A stretch of DNA of 64,000 nt. It comes from Ectocarpus siliculosus. Taxonomy: Eukaryota > Sar > Phaeophyceae > Ectocarpales > Ectocarpaceae. Below are positions 36,101 through 59,600 of the stretch, in pieces. Each line of letters opens with the position of its first letter. Position 1 is the stretch's first letter. The notes below the pieces were generated by a model. The model ran no database searches, had not been told where the DNA came from, and saw only the letters and a list, made by a program, of their open reading frames with translations. A program made the translations under genes and the position numbers. The DNA is taken from positions 4,508,050 to 4,572,049 of the forward strand of contig FN649743.1 of assembly GCA_000310025.1 (NCBI GenBank), written 5' to 3'.

Positions 36101-36626
36101 ACTTCAAAGGCTGAAGAAAAAAAACAATACAAAGAACGGCACCATAAAACAACTTCGAAGTATATGTAGTCTCTGATGGTTTCCTGGGGGTTTTAATACT
36201 TTGCGACTCAAAAGCGGGAACTTAAAACATTAAGTCCCGAAGCAGTAAGTCAGAGCCAACCTACAACAAACCCTTCTCCTATGCATAGAAAAAAAGAAAG
36301 GCATGCGTACGAAGGGTGTCTTGTCTGCGTGGCCCCCGGCACGAAGACCCCGTGTGTAGGCGGTTCGGTTGTCGTTGCGAGCGGTACCGTAGGCTATAAA
36401 TGTCTGTGTCCTCTCCTTCGATACGCCCGTGACCACCGCCAAAACCACTCACCCCAACAAGCGCCCCCCCCCCCTATGCCCTACCCAACTCTCAGGCGTG
36501 ATGAACTGCAACTACTTCGCCCTGGGCCAGAACTGCCGCGCGTGCAGCGACCTCTGCGACGACCAGGGGGACGGAACCTGGCTGGACCAGGACGGCTTCC
36601 CGTGCAAGCCGTGCTCCGCCATCTAA
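33149..36626 (+). CDS. Secreted Cys-rich protein with Pro/Thr repeat linker
   Basis: Four exons, 33149-33324, 34998-35145, 35498-35987 and 36496-36626, join with GT-AG sites and matching phases (2, 0, 1) to give 314 residues. Residues 1 to about 22 form a signal peptide (TVIAFGLLSVCPVSA). Cysteine-rich parts follow in every exon: SECCEALIDE, CRAHDTDGCRFCHDSC, GLCITCEEVL, CECVNSLSEEE, MVCDPTCSDQSD and CRACSDLCDDQ ending CKPCSAI. Exon 3 carries a linker of about eight octapeptides (PVAPPTEA, later PVAPATDA). The paired CxxC and CxxxC spacing suggests disulfides in an extracellular or cell-wall protein, and the linker resembles O-glycosylated Pro/Thr spacers. No known family is recognised. The 1,673-base first intron is unusually long for so small a gene. 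Confidence 0.78.
35660..35855 (+). repeat. 24-bp coding repeat (Pro/Ala/Thr octapeptides)
   Basis: About eight copies of a 24-bp unit encode PVAPPTEA, changing to PVAPATDA in the last third. Copies are nearly identical at DNA level (GTGGCGCCGCCTACCGAAGC), so the array is young and probably variable in length. Confidence 0.8.
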
Positions 36627-38799
36627 AGCGGCCAACACGACTGAGAAAAATAAACCGCGAGCGAAAACAATTTAAGTCAGATCGTCGCCCCTTGACACGG
36701 GGGGGGCGGGTCGTTTGTTTTGTGTACTCTCTCTTTCTCTTCGGAGAACTGTACACGGAGCCTCGTGGTTGGGAGGATAACTCTTTTTTAGGGATTGTTG
36801 GAAAGTATCTTTCAAGGAGGTACCCCCCCCCCCCCCTCCGTTTCCGTTTCGTTTCTCTCCTGGGCTAGGGGGTGGTCTGAATTTTGGAGATTGTTTTGAA
36901 AGCATACAAATCGTCTACCCGCGTGTCCTCTTTTTCCCTGCTCTATTGAGGTTGAACGCGTGCCTGTCTTCTCTCCTTATGCAATAACACTGAGAGAGAG
37001 AGAGAGGAAGCACAAGTCTCATTCGTGGAAAGAGAGTCAGCGAGAAAAGAGGGTTAGCGGCGACGTTAAATTCGGCCGACGATCAGCTTGCAGTATCTTT
37101 GCGAACAGTTCGGCAAAAAAAAAAAGTAGGAGAAGGCCGCCGTGCGGATTGATTTGTTGATACCGCAAGGGGATAGGGGGTGAAGGATGCTCGAAGAGGT
37201 TCTTGCCCCTACCTCCCACCCCCCACCAGCTCCTTCCCCAAACCCCGGTTTTCCAACCCTGTTGACGGCGTTTTCCCCGACTGGTTTTGTTTTCTAGTCG
37301 AGGTGGATGAAAACTGTACATTTAATTTTTTTGTGTAGCATTTGTCCTCTTTTGAGTCTGTCTCGTCACGTTTGTTTCCGTTTCGTTTTGCTGGTTTCGT
37401 GTCAATCTATCTAATAGCTGCGTGCGTCCGTTCGTATCTGTTCAACTAGTCTGTAGGCACGCGGCATTTTGCTTTGTAATTTTATGCTCGTTCAGATGTT
37501 CTGGGGCTTTTTTCGTCCTTCCCCTTATCCCGGAGTTTTTTGTTCTCACACTACTTTTTCGGCTTCTTTCTCAAGGCGGAAAGAGATTTCACACACATGT
37601 TCAGCATGCGGACGGGGTAGGCAGCTCTTGCATTTCCGTGCCCAGGTTTTAGTGCTTGGTACATGAGGTAAACACGGCAATCTCGTGTTGAGGTTTCCTC
37701 CGTCCGAGATTGTTTTTTTTAGCGGAAACGGGGGGCCTTACGTGTAGTTATCGGACGGAGTGTGCGAGACAAACGACGAGTCGATGGAGTAGTAGTAGCT
37801 GCCGCGACGTTTGTACGGCAGAGTGGTGCTCAAGGAAGGGTGCCCCGTGTCAAGGCAAAACGTATGTATTGACACACTTTTGTGGGTGTCCCCGACGCGC
37901 TGAATGTCGTCGTGGTTCTAAACCCCTGCGGTCATTTTGTTTGGCTGCAGTGCAGTAGTAGGCAACAGTATTGCAGCAACGGGGAGGGAGCAAGGCGCGT
38001 GAATGGAGACAGAAAGAGTTTGATTCTTCTTGTTCGTCTTGTGATGTTCATGTCTCTCGCGACGCAGTTTTGTTGGCGCTGTTGTTGTTGTATGGGGCGC
38101 GCGGGGGGGTGATGACCGAGGCCAACAAGTTTGTAGATCATTCACAATCCAATGCCTGTTTTTGGGTGTGAAGTACACACGGCTTCTTCCTCGGTTTGGT
38201 GTTCGGACGATTGATATACGGTAAGTACCATAGAATCGCTGACGAAACAACACTTTTTTCTTGTGTGTTTTGAGACGTTATTTTCTTGGGAAGACATATT
38301 ATTAGTTCTGACTATTTCATGGAAACTGACGGCAGTGGTATGTAGTTGCCGTCGAACTTTGTTTTTTTCTCTTGCCCTGTGTCGACGTGGAAGTCTGACG
38401 GTTAAGGCTGCTGACATCGGGGTAGTGGCTAGAGGGGGGCGAGTTTTCCTTTTGCTCCCCTTGGAAGCTGCGACTACTTCAAGTAAAAAAAACAACTCAA
38501 CATCATGCTACCTGCGAATGCATTTGATTTTTCGCACTTACGAAGCCCAAGGTGCACGGGCTGCTCGGTTGGAGGGCGCCACACTCGACAAGACAACTTG
38601 GTCGCCGTTTATGTACGTGCATGATGCGATCTCGAAGATCCTGTGGGGTCGTCCCGTCAGGCAATTTCCTTCCATTAGCGAGCTAGTATTTTTTTCTCCC
38701 GCCGGGCGGGTTCGATTTTCAGGCTGATTTCCAACTGACTCGCCATTTTGTGGCACATATGAAGCGAGAGACGGCCGAACGAAGTGCTATAGCTGAGCC
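36627..38799. other. Intergenic, no gene recognised
   Basis: Contains poly-C and GA runs (36825-36838 and 36990-37004) and only short open frames. A possible polymerase III B-box-like word (GCGGGTTCGATTTTC) lies at about 38706 without a matching A box. Confidence 0.35.
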
Positions 38800-39672
38800 C
38801 TAGCTTCTGATCCATGACGCTTCCTGTTTTCGTTCTTTTCTCCACTCTTGGTTGTGCACACTACATACTTTAGACTCAATCACCCTCCTCATGAACGATG
38901 CAAAACATGCCGCTGGCGAAAATGTATTGTCGACATAATTCGACCTCGGTGGTTTTTCCTTTTTCACTCTCTCCCTGAATTGTCCAGGGGGCTCTTCTCT
39001 CTGCAGTCTTGAGGTCGATCGATCCCGTGCAGTGTACACGTACTGTCCGTATGTCTGCAGGTGCCTTTTACAAACAAACACAGGCCGAGAAGCCGACAAA
39101 ATTGGGGAGGGGCTGAAATGAGCCGTTGCCCGAAAAATGAAAAGGCGTTTCTTGCTTTTTAGAGTGGGTTCAGCATCGGCTCTCGGTCGTGCGGACGTGT
39201 CTAGATCTACGACGCAAACGCAATCCCCATCGGAACTTACCCACGAGCCCACCCACAGGTTGAGCTCAACTGCCCAGGCAGTCTTCTTCTCGGGAGGGAA
39301 TACCCTGCGCACGTCGCAAGGGGCGTGGATAGAGAAAGGCGGCCTCTTTTCTGCGTCGACACATACCGGACTGGAAGGGAGGTAGGTGTGCCAAGCACCT
39401 AAAGCAGGGACCATGGGGAGAGACAAGGCCACATCGCAAATCGAGGAGTTTGCAAGGGCTACGTCTTCGGGCGGGGTGAGTCCACGTGATTTTGCTGCAC
39501 GCGGGGGATTGAGACTGCTGTGGTTTACAGCACAGAAGTACATGCGTACCCTATCGGTTGAACATGCGGCTCGGTCGGGTTCACCGTATTGCGCCGCTCC
39601 TGAAGGCTCTGACGCCACGGCAGACGGCAGACACATATCGCCAGTGTAGCTGTGCAGGTTAAACAAGTACAT
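38800..39672 (-). CDS. Unassigned 290-codon open frame
   Basis: A single uninterrupted minus-strand frame of 290 codons, long for this intron-rich sequence. It has a hydrophobic and aromatic middle part (WAVELNLWVGSWVSSDGD) and basic C-terminal parts. The opposite strand is also partly open, codon composition is not decisive and no family is recognised. It could be a single-exon gene or chance. Confidence 0.25.
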   Translation of the reverse strand: MYLFNLHSYTGDMCLPSAVASEPSGAAQYGEPDRAACSTDRVRMYFCAVNHSSLNPPRAAKSRGLTPPEDVALANSSICDVALSLPMVPALGAWHTYLPSSPVCVDAEKRPPFSIHAPCDVRRVFPPEKKTAWAVELNLWVGSWVSSDGDCVCVVDLDTSARPRADAEPTLKSKKRLFIFRATAHFSPSPILSASRPVFVCKRHLQTYGQYVYTARDRSTSRLQREEPPGQFRERVKKEKPPRSNYVDNTFSPAACFASFMRRVIESKVCSVHNQEWRKERKQEASWIRS

Positions 39673-40281
39673 GATATGGCACGTAGAGAGAGGAATCGAA
39701 TGGGCTGCGGGCCGCAGCGGTCACTGGTGTTTTCCTGAGGTGGCCGAGACTGGCTGTTGTGCCGGCCGGTGTTAGCCTCTTTTTTCTACACTGCGGTGGA
39801 TCCCACACAAAGTTTTGTTGTTTTTTGTTTTTTGCTCTCATAGCTCCCGTCAGCAGCCTGTGGGTTCGTGAACCTCTCGCTACAGCAGTACATACACATG
39901 AGCCTGTTATCGCAAATACCTTGCAAACGGGGAGGTGCTCACCCTGTTGTGGTTCCGACCAAGGCCCATCTTCCTCCCTTTATCACCTCCCACATTTGCG
40001 GCAAAGATTTCCAATTGAAAGGCCTGGAAAAGTCGTCGTTGTGCGTTCCCGCCGCCTTCGGCTTTCTCTGAGCGATGGATACTGCTGTCTGTATTGCGTA
40101 TATTGTCGTTGACCCAGTAGAGAACTACAGGGGATGTATTGTAAAATATGTATGTTACCTACACAGATGTGTTTTTGTACTTAGCACCAGCTGGCATCAC
40201 TGATATAAATCATCAGTGTTAGACTTAAAAATACTCGAAATAAGTCCAGTACCCAGCCGGTTTTCCTCCACTCACTGAAAA

Positions 40282-40690
40282 GACTCCACCACATCCCGTT
40301 CGACTGCTGTGCGTATATCTCGAAATGGGTAATCTTTCTGTGCGTGTATTTATTTTTCCTTAATCCCACCGCAGTAGAACTGACCTGCTGAGCGAATGGG
40401 ACGCGTGTATCATGTACGTAGCTGCCCAAAAAGGTGACGACAGACCACTCGAGAGGTCACACTTGATGCACCCTCCTGCTCTTCGTCACGCTACACGCCG
40501 TCGGTGGGCTGAACCTCTCCCACTATTAATTTTAATGAAGATCCCGGACCCATCGCACGTTCTCATGGAGGCGCCAATGCCGTTGATGATCTGGCTTGCT
40601 TCCCCCCTCTCTTTCCCAAACTTTAAAGACTCCAACACGTGCCCTTCGACTACTGCTGTGGTTATATCTCGAACGGGTAGTCTTTCTGTG
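40282..40690 (+). repeat. Duplicated block of about 65 bp
   Basis: AAAAGACTCCACCACATCCC with a TATATCTCGAA and AATCTTTCTGTG tail (40280-40345) recurs as AAAGACTCCAACACGTGCCC with TATATCTCGAACGGGTAG and TCTTTCTGTG (40623-40690). The function is unknown; the intervening sequence is not clearly duplicated. Confidence 0.5.
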
Positions 40691-40699
40691 ATATTGTGT

Positions 40700-41251
40700 A
40701 TTTTTTTGAAAAAAATGTGGATGAAGTATGTACTACTGCTGTAGATAGATGTGGCCTACTATATTGTATGATAGGCACAAGACTGTTGTAGCCACGGAGC
40801 ACCATTTCCTGGCCGAGGTCTTGGGAAATACCGGATAAGCTTAGACCATCTCATGTTTCGTACGGTACATGTTGCAATATCCACGCGGCCTTGTTGTCCC
40901 TCCCCCCCCTCCGCCCGAGAAACGTGCGTCGTGCTTTCTTTGGCTGCGACCTTCCTCGCACTACGTTGTATGCGTACGACCTAGGAACACGACGCTTGAA
41001 GCAGGAGAGTAAGATTTTGCGCGAGTCGCTTTATCTGGCAACTGCTGTTGTGTGTAAGAATTGTCAATCCACCGCCTCACTACTAGTGGACGCCCGACTT
41101 TGATACGTACATACGTACCCTCCCGCTCCAACCCCCCGCTCTTTCCCATCGATTCGCTGGTCATGTGCTTTCCCTCTGTACTCCGGTCGGGCGTTTGCGA
41201 CAACAACATCATGACACGGTCGTCGATGACGTGCGCGGACGGCCGGCACCG
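40700..41251. other. 5' flank of catalase, no promoter element assigned
   Basis: No TATA box or initiator could be assigned with confidence. The catalase frame is open upstream of the chosen ATG back to an in-frame ATG at 41165, so a longer N-terminus is possible. Confidence 0.35.
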
Positions 41252-54013
<12,762 letters not shown>

Positions 54014-56577
54014 TTCGACCGGGGCTTGACGGCGGTTCTGGTCGGATGCGGCTAGCTAGGATCGATCGGCCTCGCTGATTGGTCGATGTTCTCTCTCTCC
54101 TTCAGATACGTGTGGCAGGCTGTGATGGTAACACGTATTGAGTATCGATTCGTATTTCTGGTCGCTTGGTCTCTTCTGTTTGTTGGGCAGGAAGGAGTCA
54201 AGGCGTCAACGCTCTGTCTTGAGGTCCCGAGTCTATCGGTTAAGCATGGTTTTCTGGAAAGCCTTCAGGATTGCTGTATTCTCGGCAACAATGAGGGAGA
54301 CGGTTCTACGCTTTTGCTGTCTGACTGACTACTTCCAGCTCGAGGTAACAGGCGCTTCTTGGTCGATTTTTTTTCCAAATGTAGACGTATCTATTAACTA
54401 TCACAAAGCTTTCGGGCGGGTGGGCGGCGAAGGAGTGGAGACGCCCGCCTAGCGTTAGAAACTACTCGATAGCAGGAGAATATCCTCGAACATGGCTTCC
54501 TGTTGTTGACGGCCAGCGGGTCGGAACGTGTACGTTGTATGAAAACCGTTTTTTGGTAAAAGAAGCTGGGGGGTTCGGGTGGAAAGGAGACACGGTTTAC
54601 TGCTGTGTTGCTGCACCCAACGATCAGCTCTACGACTTATTATGGTTTGCACGGGACACACGTTTAAAATAGGCGGTGCGGCTCTCTACATGCATGTGTG
54701 TGTGCCAATGAAGACCACGCAGTAACTTTGTCTGCTGTTGTAGAAGCCCTAGGTCGGTGTGGGCCTTCGTGCGGAGGGAAAGCTCTAACCCTGTGTTCGT
54801 TTTTCTTCTTCTTCTTTCTGCTGGAAGGGACAAGAGGGTTCTCCGGCTCTACTTGGATCACCTCTCGTCATTCGAACGCCTGTGTCCTTGTTGCAATTAT
54901 TATTTTTTACCGGACCGTTTTTATTCAATAGACCCTCTCTTTCTCTGTTGAAGAGCAAGGACGTCTTTGATAGGCTAACATCAACAACCACTCAACATGT
55001 TATTCTGTTATTCTTTGTCCACCTCCAACTGGCCGGAGAGGCAGTGCAGGAGCGTTGTCATTTGGCGCGCGGGCGTAAGGATGGGGAAGTATGGCAACAA
55101 GTGACCAAAGTAGTGATACAAACCGCCAGCCAGGGTGCCCATAGAGTTTGGTAGGTGGAGATGACAAGCCTATCGATTAAGCCATTCGGCTGTCTCTACC
55201 ATGCCGCCACGGTTCACCAACCCAACGCACATAATTGCACCCGTGGCCCGTACATCGGTCGTAATTCTTGCGGGCTGCAGTCCTCCCTCCCACCGTATGG
55301 CGTACCATACCCCGCGACGATCCAACATCCAAGCACGGCGGCAGCAGCGGCTACGATGGTTCGAGAGAGAGAGGTCTTCCGTGGTACTTTTCGACTTCCG
55401 ATCCACGAGGTGCTGGTCTGGCAATACTGCTGTGAGGGACTACTACTGCTGCTGCCGTGTAGGGCACGCGCGCGTATTGGTCTATCTGCGCGGCAAGGCA
55501 CGGCGCCGAATAGTCCGGCGAGAACCGGAGCAATGGCCAGCATATCGCTTCGACCCCGAAAAAGAGCAAATAACAAAAATGTGCAACGTTGGAACCCCAC
55601 AAACCCATCGCAGGCGGATCTTCGCCAACAACGGTCCTTGCTACAGCCCCGGCCCCGCCCCCAAACCAGTCGACAACCGACCGATCGAGGGATATGTGGT
55701 GTTTCTTCACATCTCGTTTGATCGCGTGTCAAAAGAACGCAAAGCCGGGGACAACACTCAACCGTCCCCGTGTTTTCGTGATTGAAGCGCTCTTGGCTCT
55801 TGGCGCTCTCACGGCATCGACAAAAAACGTAAAAATTGACGGTGTAAGCGAACACAACAATCCACGGCCACGTGAAAACACCGATAGAATAAGGTAAGAT
55901 CACGGTGTGTAAGCAAAGTGAACAATCTCCCGGTTACGCAAACAAACACCTCCCGGTTTCGGCCTCACCGCAAAACTTTGCATGAAAACGGTTCATGACC
56001 CTACAAAAATTCCAGGGACGGTTGTCGCTTATCTACGGCTCGATTTTCATTCGTCTGTACTCGCTCCTCTTATTAAAGATATGCAGGCTTTATTGCCCGA
56101 ACTCCAAGTACGCCACAGTGCATATTCCCTCCCCCTACATAGCCTATTGGTGGCGGAGGATGACGGTTACACATGTCCCTAGGAGGGCAAAACGATCACC
56201 CTTGCATCTTCCTTCATGGCAGGGTGGTGGCGACGACCATCGGGTGTCCCAGGGTGCAGCATCGCCTTGTCGCCGCAGGTGATCGTTCGACTCAACATAT
56301 CAATCTATTGTGAGAGTGGGCACGGTATTTTTGTGGTGATGGTTTACAGTAACGACGGGCGCGCGTGCGTGAGGGGCGGGGCGAAGAGAGAGGAGATGGA
56401 GAGATGATCAGGACAACCGGGGAGAGACAACACGCAAGGCAGCGAACTGAAAAAAAAAGAATAGAAAAAACGAGAACAAACAAAGTCAACACTTGTTCAT
56501 TCGGTCAGCTGTCTAGCTCGGCTGGCGTCCCGGCAAACAAAAAAAAACATACGGACACACATAGCCTAGCCTTCCCC
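54014..56577. other. Intergenic between catalase and the PPR gene, no gene recognised
   Basis: Both strands show overlapping open frames at 55.15-55.9 kb (up to 229 codons on minus, 194 on plus), but neither shows a family, a clear splice pair or a consistent composition. The two genes point toward each other, so this is a shared 3' flank. No terminator or polyadenylation signal could be assigned. Confidence 0.35.
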
Positions 56578-56692
56578 ATGACGCCCCCTCACGGGGTCCC
56601 AGATCATGGCCTTTAGAAGCATCTTGCGTTTTCAACGTCACTGAGACCGACGTCTTTTCATTGGTCAGCCGGTTTGCGCGGTCGATGCCAAT
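56578..56692 (-). repeat. Repeat family D, inverted copy
   Basis: On the minus strand this reads a GT-rich run, then GGCATCGACCGCGCAAACCG, GGCTGACCAATGAAAAGACG and GGCCATGATCTGGGACCCCG. Three plus-strand copies lie at 62.1-62.6 kb in the first intron of the PPR gene, so the same unit brackets the gene in opposite orientations. The predicted last PPR exon overlaps the start of this copy. Confidence 0.7.
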
Positions 56693-59600
56693 ACACATAC
56701 ACACACATACACACCCGGTAACAGGAGAGTCGAAGCTCGCTCTCGACCGACCAGCGATGCTAGCTCCTCCGCAAGCGCGTCAACCTGGTCAAAGAAAATA
56801 ACCAAAGGTACCGGCAATTGAGCGGTCGATATCGAAGCGAAACTGTCGGGACAAGATTCGAAGGCCCAATCAACAATCAACCCTCACAGCGGTAGCAGTC
56901 AGGACAACGAGAAACATAGACAAGCAGGGGTAGGGTTTTGCAATACCGACGTTCACAAGGACAGCGGTAGGAAAAAAAAAGAGAAGTGCTGGGGGCATGA
57001 GAGGACGCCGTCGAGATCAAAGGTATGCCCTTCGGTGGGTGAAACAACTATGCATACCTCGTCTCCGCGGGTTAACTCGGGAATAATGACGGGCATGACA
57101 AGCCCACACCAACCTTTCTGGAGACGCCCACAGCAGTTTGCTGGAGAGAATGAATGTATGCGTCTTTCGTGCTTACAAACCAATGCCTCTCCTGACCTAG
57201 GCCCTCCACTTGACGTACCAGACTCAAACGCAAGCCCCGCCACCCAACCACTGACCCTATATCCACACCCTCGTCCACTCACGACCCTTTCACCCCGCCC
57301 CAGGGTTTAAGAAACGGGCTGAAAAGGCGAGAAGTGATATCGATGGCATACAAGCAGGGAAAAAAATCTGAGCCATGTTTGGCAAAGTGCAGGAAGGAAC
57401 GATTGTGCCATGGTTGTGACCATTCCTGTGGGAACAAAGTCCCGTCCTCTCGAGGACGCAATGGTCTAACAGCTAGGGCCTGCAAAACACGAGAACCCCC
57501 TATACCTCATGGCGCTTGCTGAAGTGCGAGCCTGGTCCGGTGAGAACCCGGCGTGCTCCGGCTTTGTAGGGATGCAAGGCCAACGGTCTAACGACTAAAC
57601 AGTATGAGCGGCTATGAGTCCAACCCCCCCCCCCCCCCTCTCCCACCTCTTCCTCCTTGGTCACTCTTCTGCAAGCCCTAACCGCCTCGACGTACAGGCC
57701 GGGCGCGGGCGCGAGACCCCCATCCCTCATCTCCCTCAAAACCGCCACGGAGTTGTCGCAGTCGTTTCGCAGCGCTGACAGTGCCGCGGCGTAACACACC
57801 GCGTCTGGGACTAACCCCTCCTATGATAGCGGTAACACAAATCCCAGCCAAAGGAGATGGGGGGGGTCAGGGATGACGTATGGGTGGAGGTGCGGCCGGC
57901 TATCTGTCGCCTGGCTTTGGAAGGGAGGATACGGCGGTTGTTGAAGGCAATGCAAGGATTTGGGGTGGGTGGACGAGCGGCAGCCGGCTACATGTCGCCG
58001 GGTTTTGACAGGGAGGCCAACTCATGCTTTGCATGCCTTAACTGTTATACCGTTGACCAAGCGCGTCCTCGAGAGGACGGAGCATTGTGCCGGCAGGATC
58101 GATCACATGGCCAATCGTTCCTTCCTACAATTGCCGAAGGTGGCTCAAAAATGTTTTCCCTTTCCTGTCCATCCTGTCGATATCACTTCTTGCTGAGGGG
58201 CGGTTGTTGGAGGCGATGGGAGGAGTGTGTGATACCGTGGTTTGAGGTAGGCGTTTTTAAACGTGGCCGGGTGTATGCCTACAGGTAGCCAGCAAAGCGC
58301 GTTGTGTGTGAACAACGACGGCGATGAATATGAAATCAAAAAGACGTCAACACTCCGGTAAACGAATGGAAAACACAGGGGGTCTTGTGAGAGGTGAGTC
58401 AGATGGTGCGTGTGTACTATTTCGGAAGTGGACAGGAGGACAAAAACGGCATCTCTGCGTGTGTGCGCGTCTTCGTCATTGTCTCTGTCTCTTTCCTCTA
58501 TGCCATTTCCTCTTTCTCTGTCTACCACTCTGTCTCTCACCGCCTCCTCCTCTCTCTCTTTGCCCTCTCTGTGTATCTCTGTCTCGCTGTCTGCCCCCCT
58601 CTTCTTATCCATCTCTCTCCATTGCCTGCCTCTTCCCCTTCTCTCTCTCTCTCACTCACTCTCTCTCTCCGTCTATCTCTCACCGTGGGCATCTCCCTCA
58701 GAAGCGAGAGCGCTATATCCGGCTCGCTACCCCGCGCGCACGCCGTTATCGCAGGGGCGTAGCATGTCCGAGAGGGGGACATTCCCCTCTTCGACATATC
58801 TCTAAGCAGATCGACCGCATCACCGCATTGGCCGGATGCCGAGCACGCTAGTATGGCGGAGGAGTAGCTGGAGAGATTTGAGAGACGGCCAGCAGGTACG
58901 ATTGACACCGGGAGGGAGGGGAAACAGGAGATCAAGACGCCATCACCAACCGGAACAACACACGATGCTTGCCACGCAGAGCGACCAGAGCAGCGCGAAT
59001 ACACACAACAGCGGAGGGTATAAACCGCAACACACCAGGGCGTACGCACAGAGCAAGGCGGCGCACACAGAGATAGGGCAAGAAGAACCAAAGGACAGCA
59101 TCCGGAGAAAATACATGTATATTCAGAACCCGGACCCGGGGGCGCGCCAAGGATGACGGCGGACAAACAAGAAACAAGAAACAGAAAATATACAAAAAAG
59201 CAGAGGTAGCACGCACAGCTACGCGTAGCAGGGCTCCCTGAACAGGGACAGGATGAAAGTACAGGGAGGAAACACAACGAAAAAAATATCAAGTTCAGCA
59301 AAACAAACACCCACGCCGCCGCAAACGTACAGCAGTGCCCCCCAGAAACAAGCAACAAAACAAACACCATCTCACCACAACCAAAAATAACCTTAACTTC
59401 ACACACGAAAAATCGACTATTCTGCGCCCCCCCCCCCCCCCCCCCCCTCTCTCCCTCTCTTTCTGTCTGTCTGTCTGTCTCTCACGTGACGGTGTTTGGG
59501 TTGATCCCGGCGTCCTTCATCTCCGCCAGGAGCTCCAGCGCCGGCTCGTGACGGCCGGCCTTCGCGCAGGCGGAGATGGCCACAGAGTAGTTGATCAAGT

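Noticed and set aside
38700-38715. B-box-like word GCGGGTTCGATTTTC
   Set aside because: No A box lies at a suitable distance, so neither a tRNA nor a SINE head is supported.
54014-56577. Overlapping open frames on both strands at 55.15-55.9 kb
   Set aside because: No family, no consistent splice pair, and both strands are open over the same interval. The evidence is not enough for a gene call.
57018-57040. A short TTTGATCTCGACGGC block as the start of an SMR domain in the PPR gene
   Set aside because: Only a few residues (FDLDG) resemble the SMR start, the rest of the domain is missing and the block is not needed for phase.
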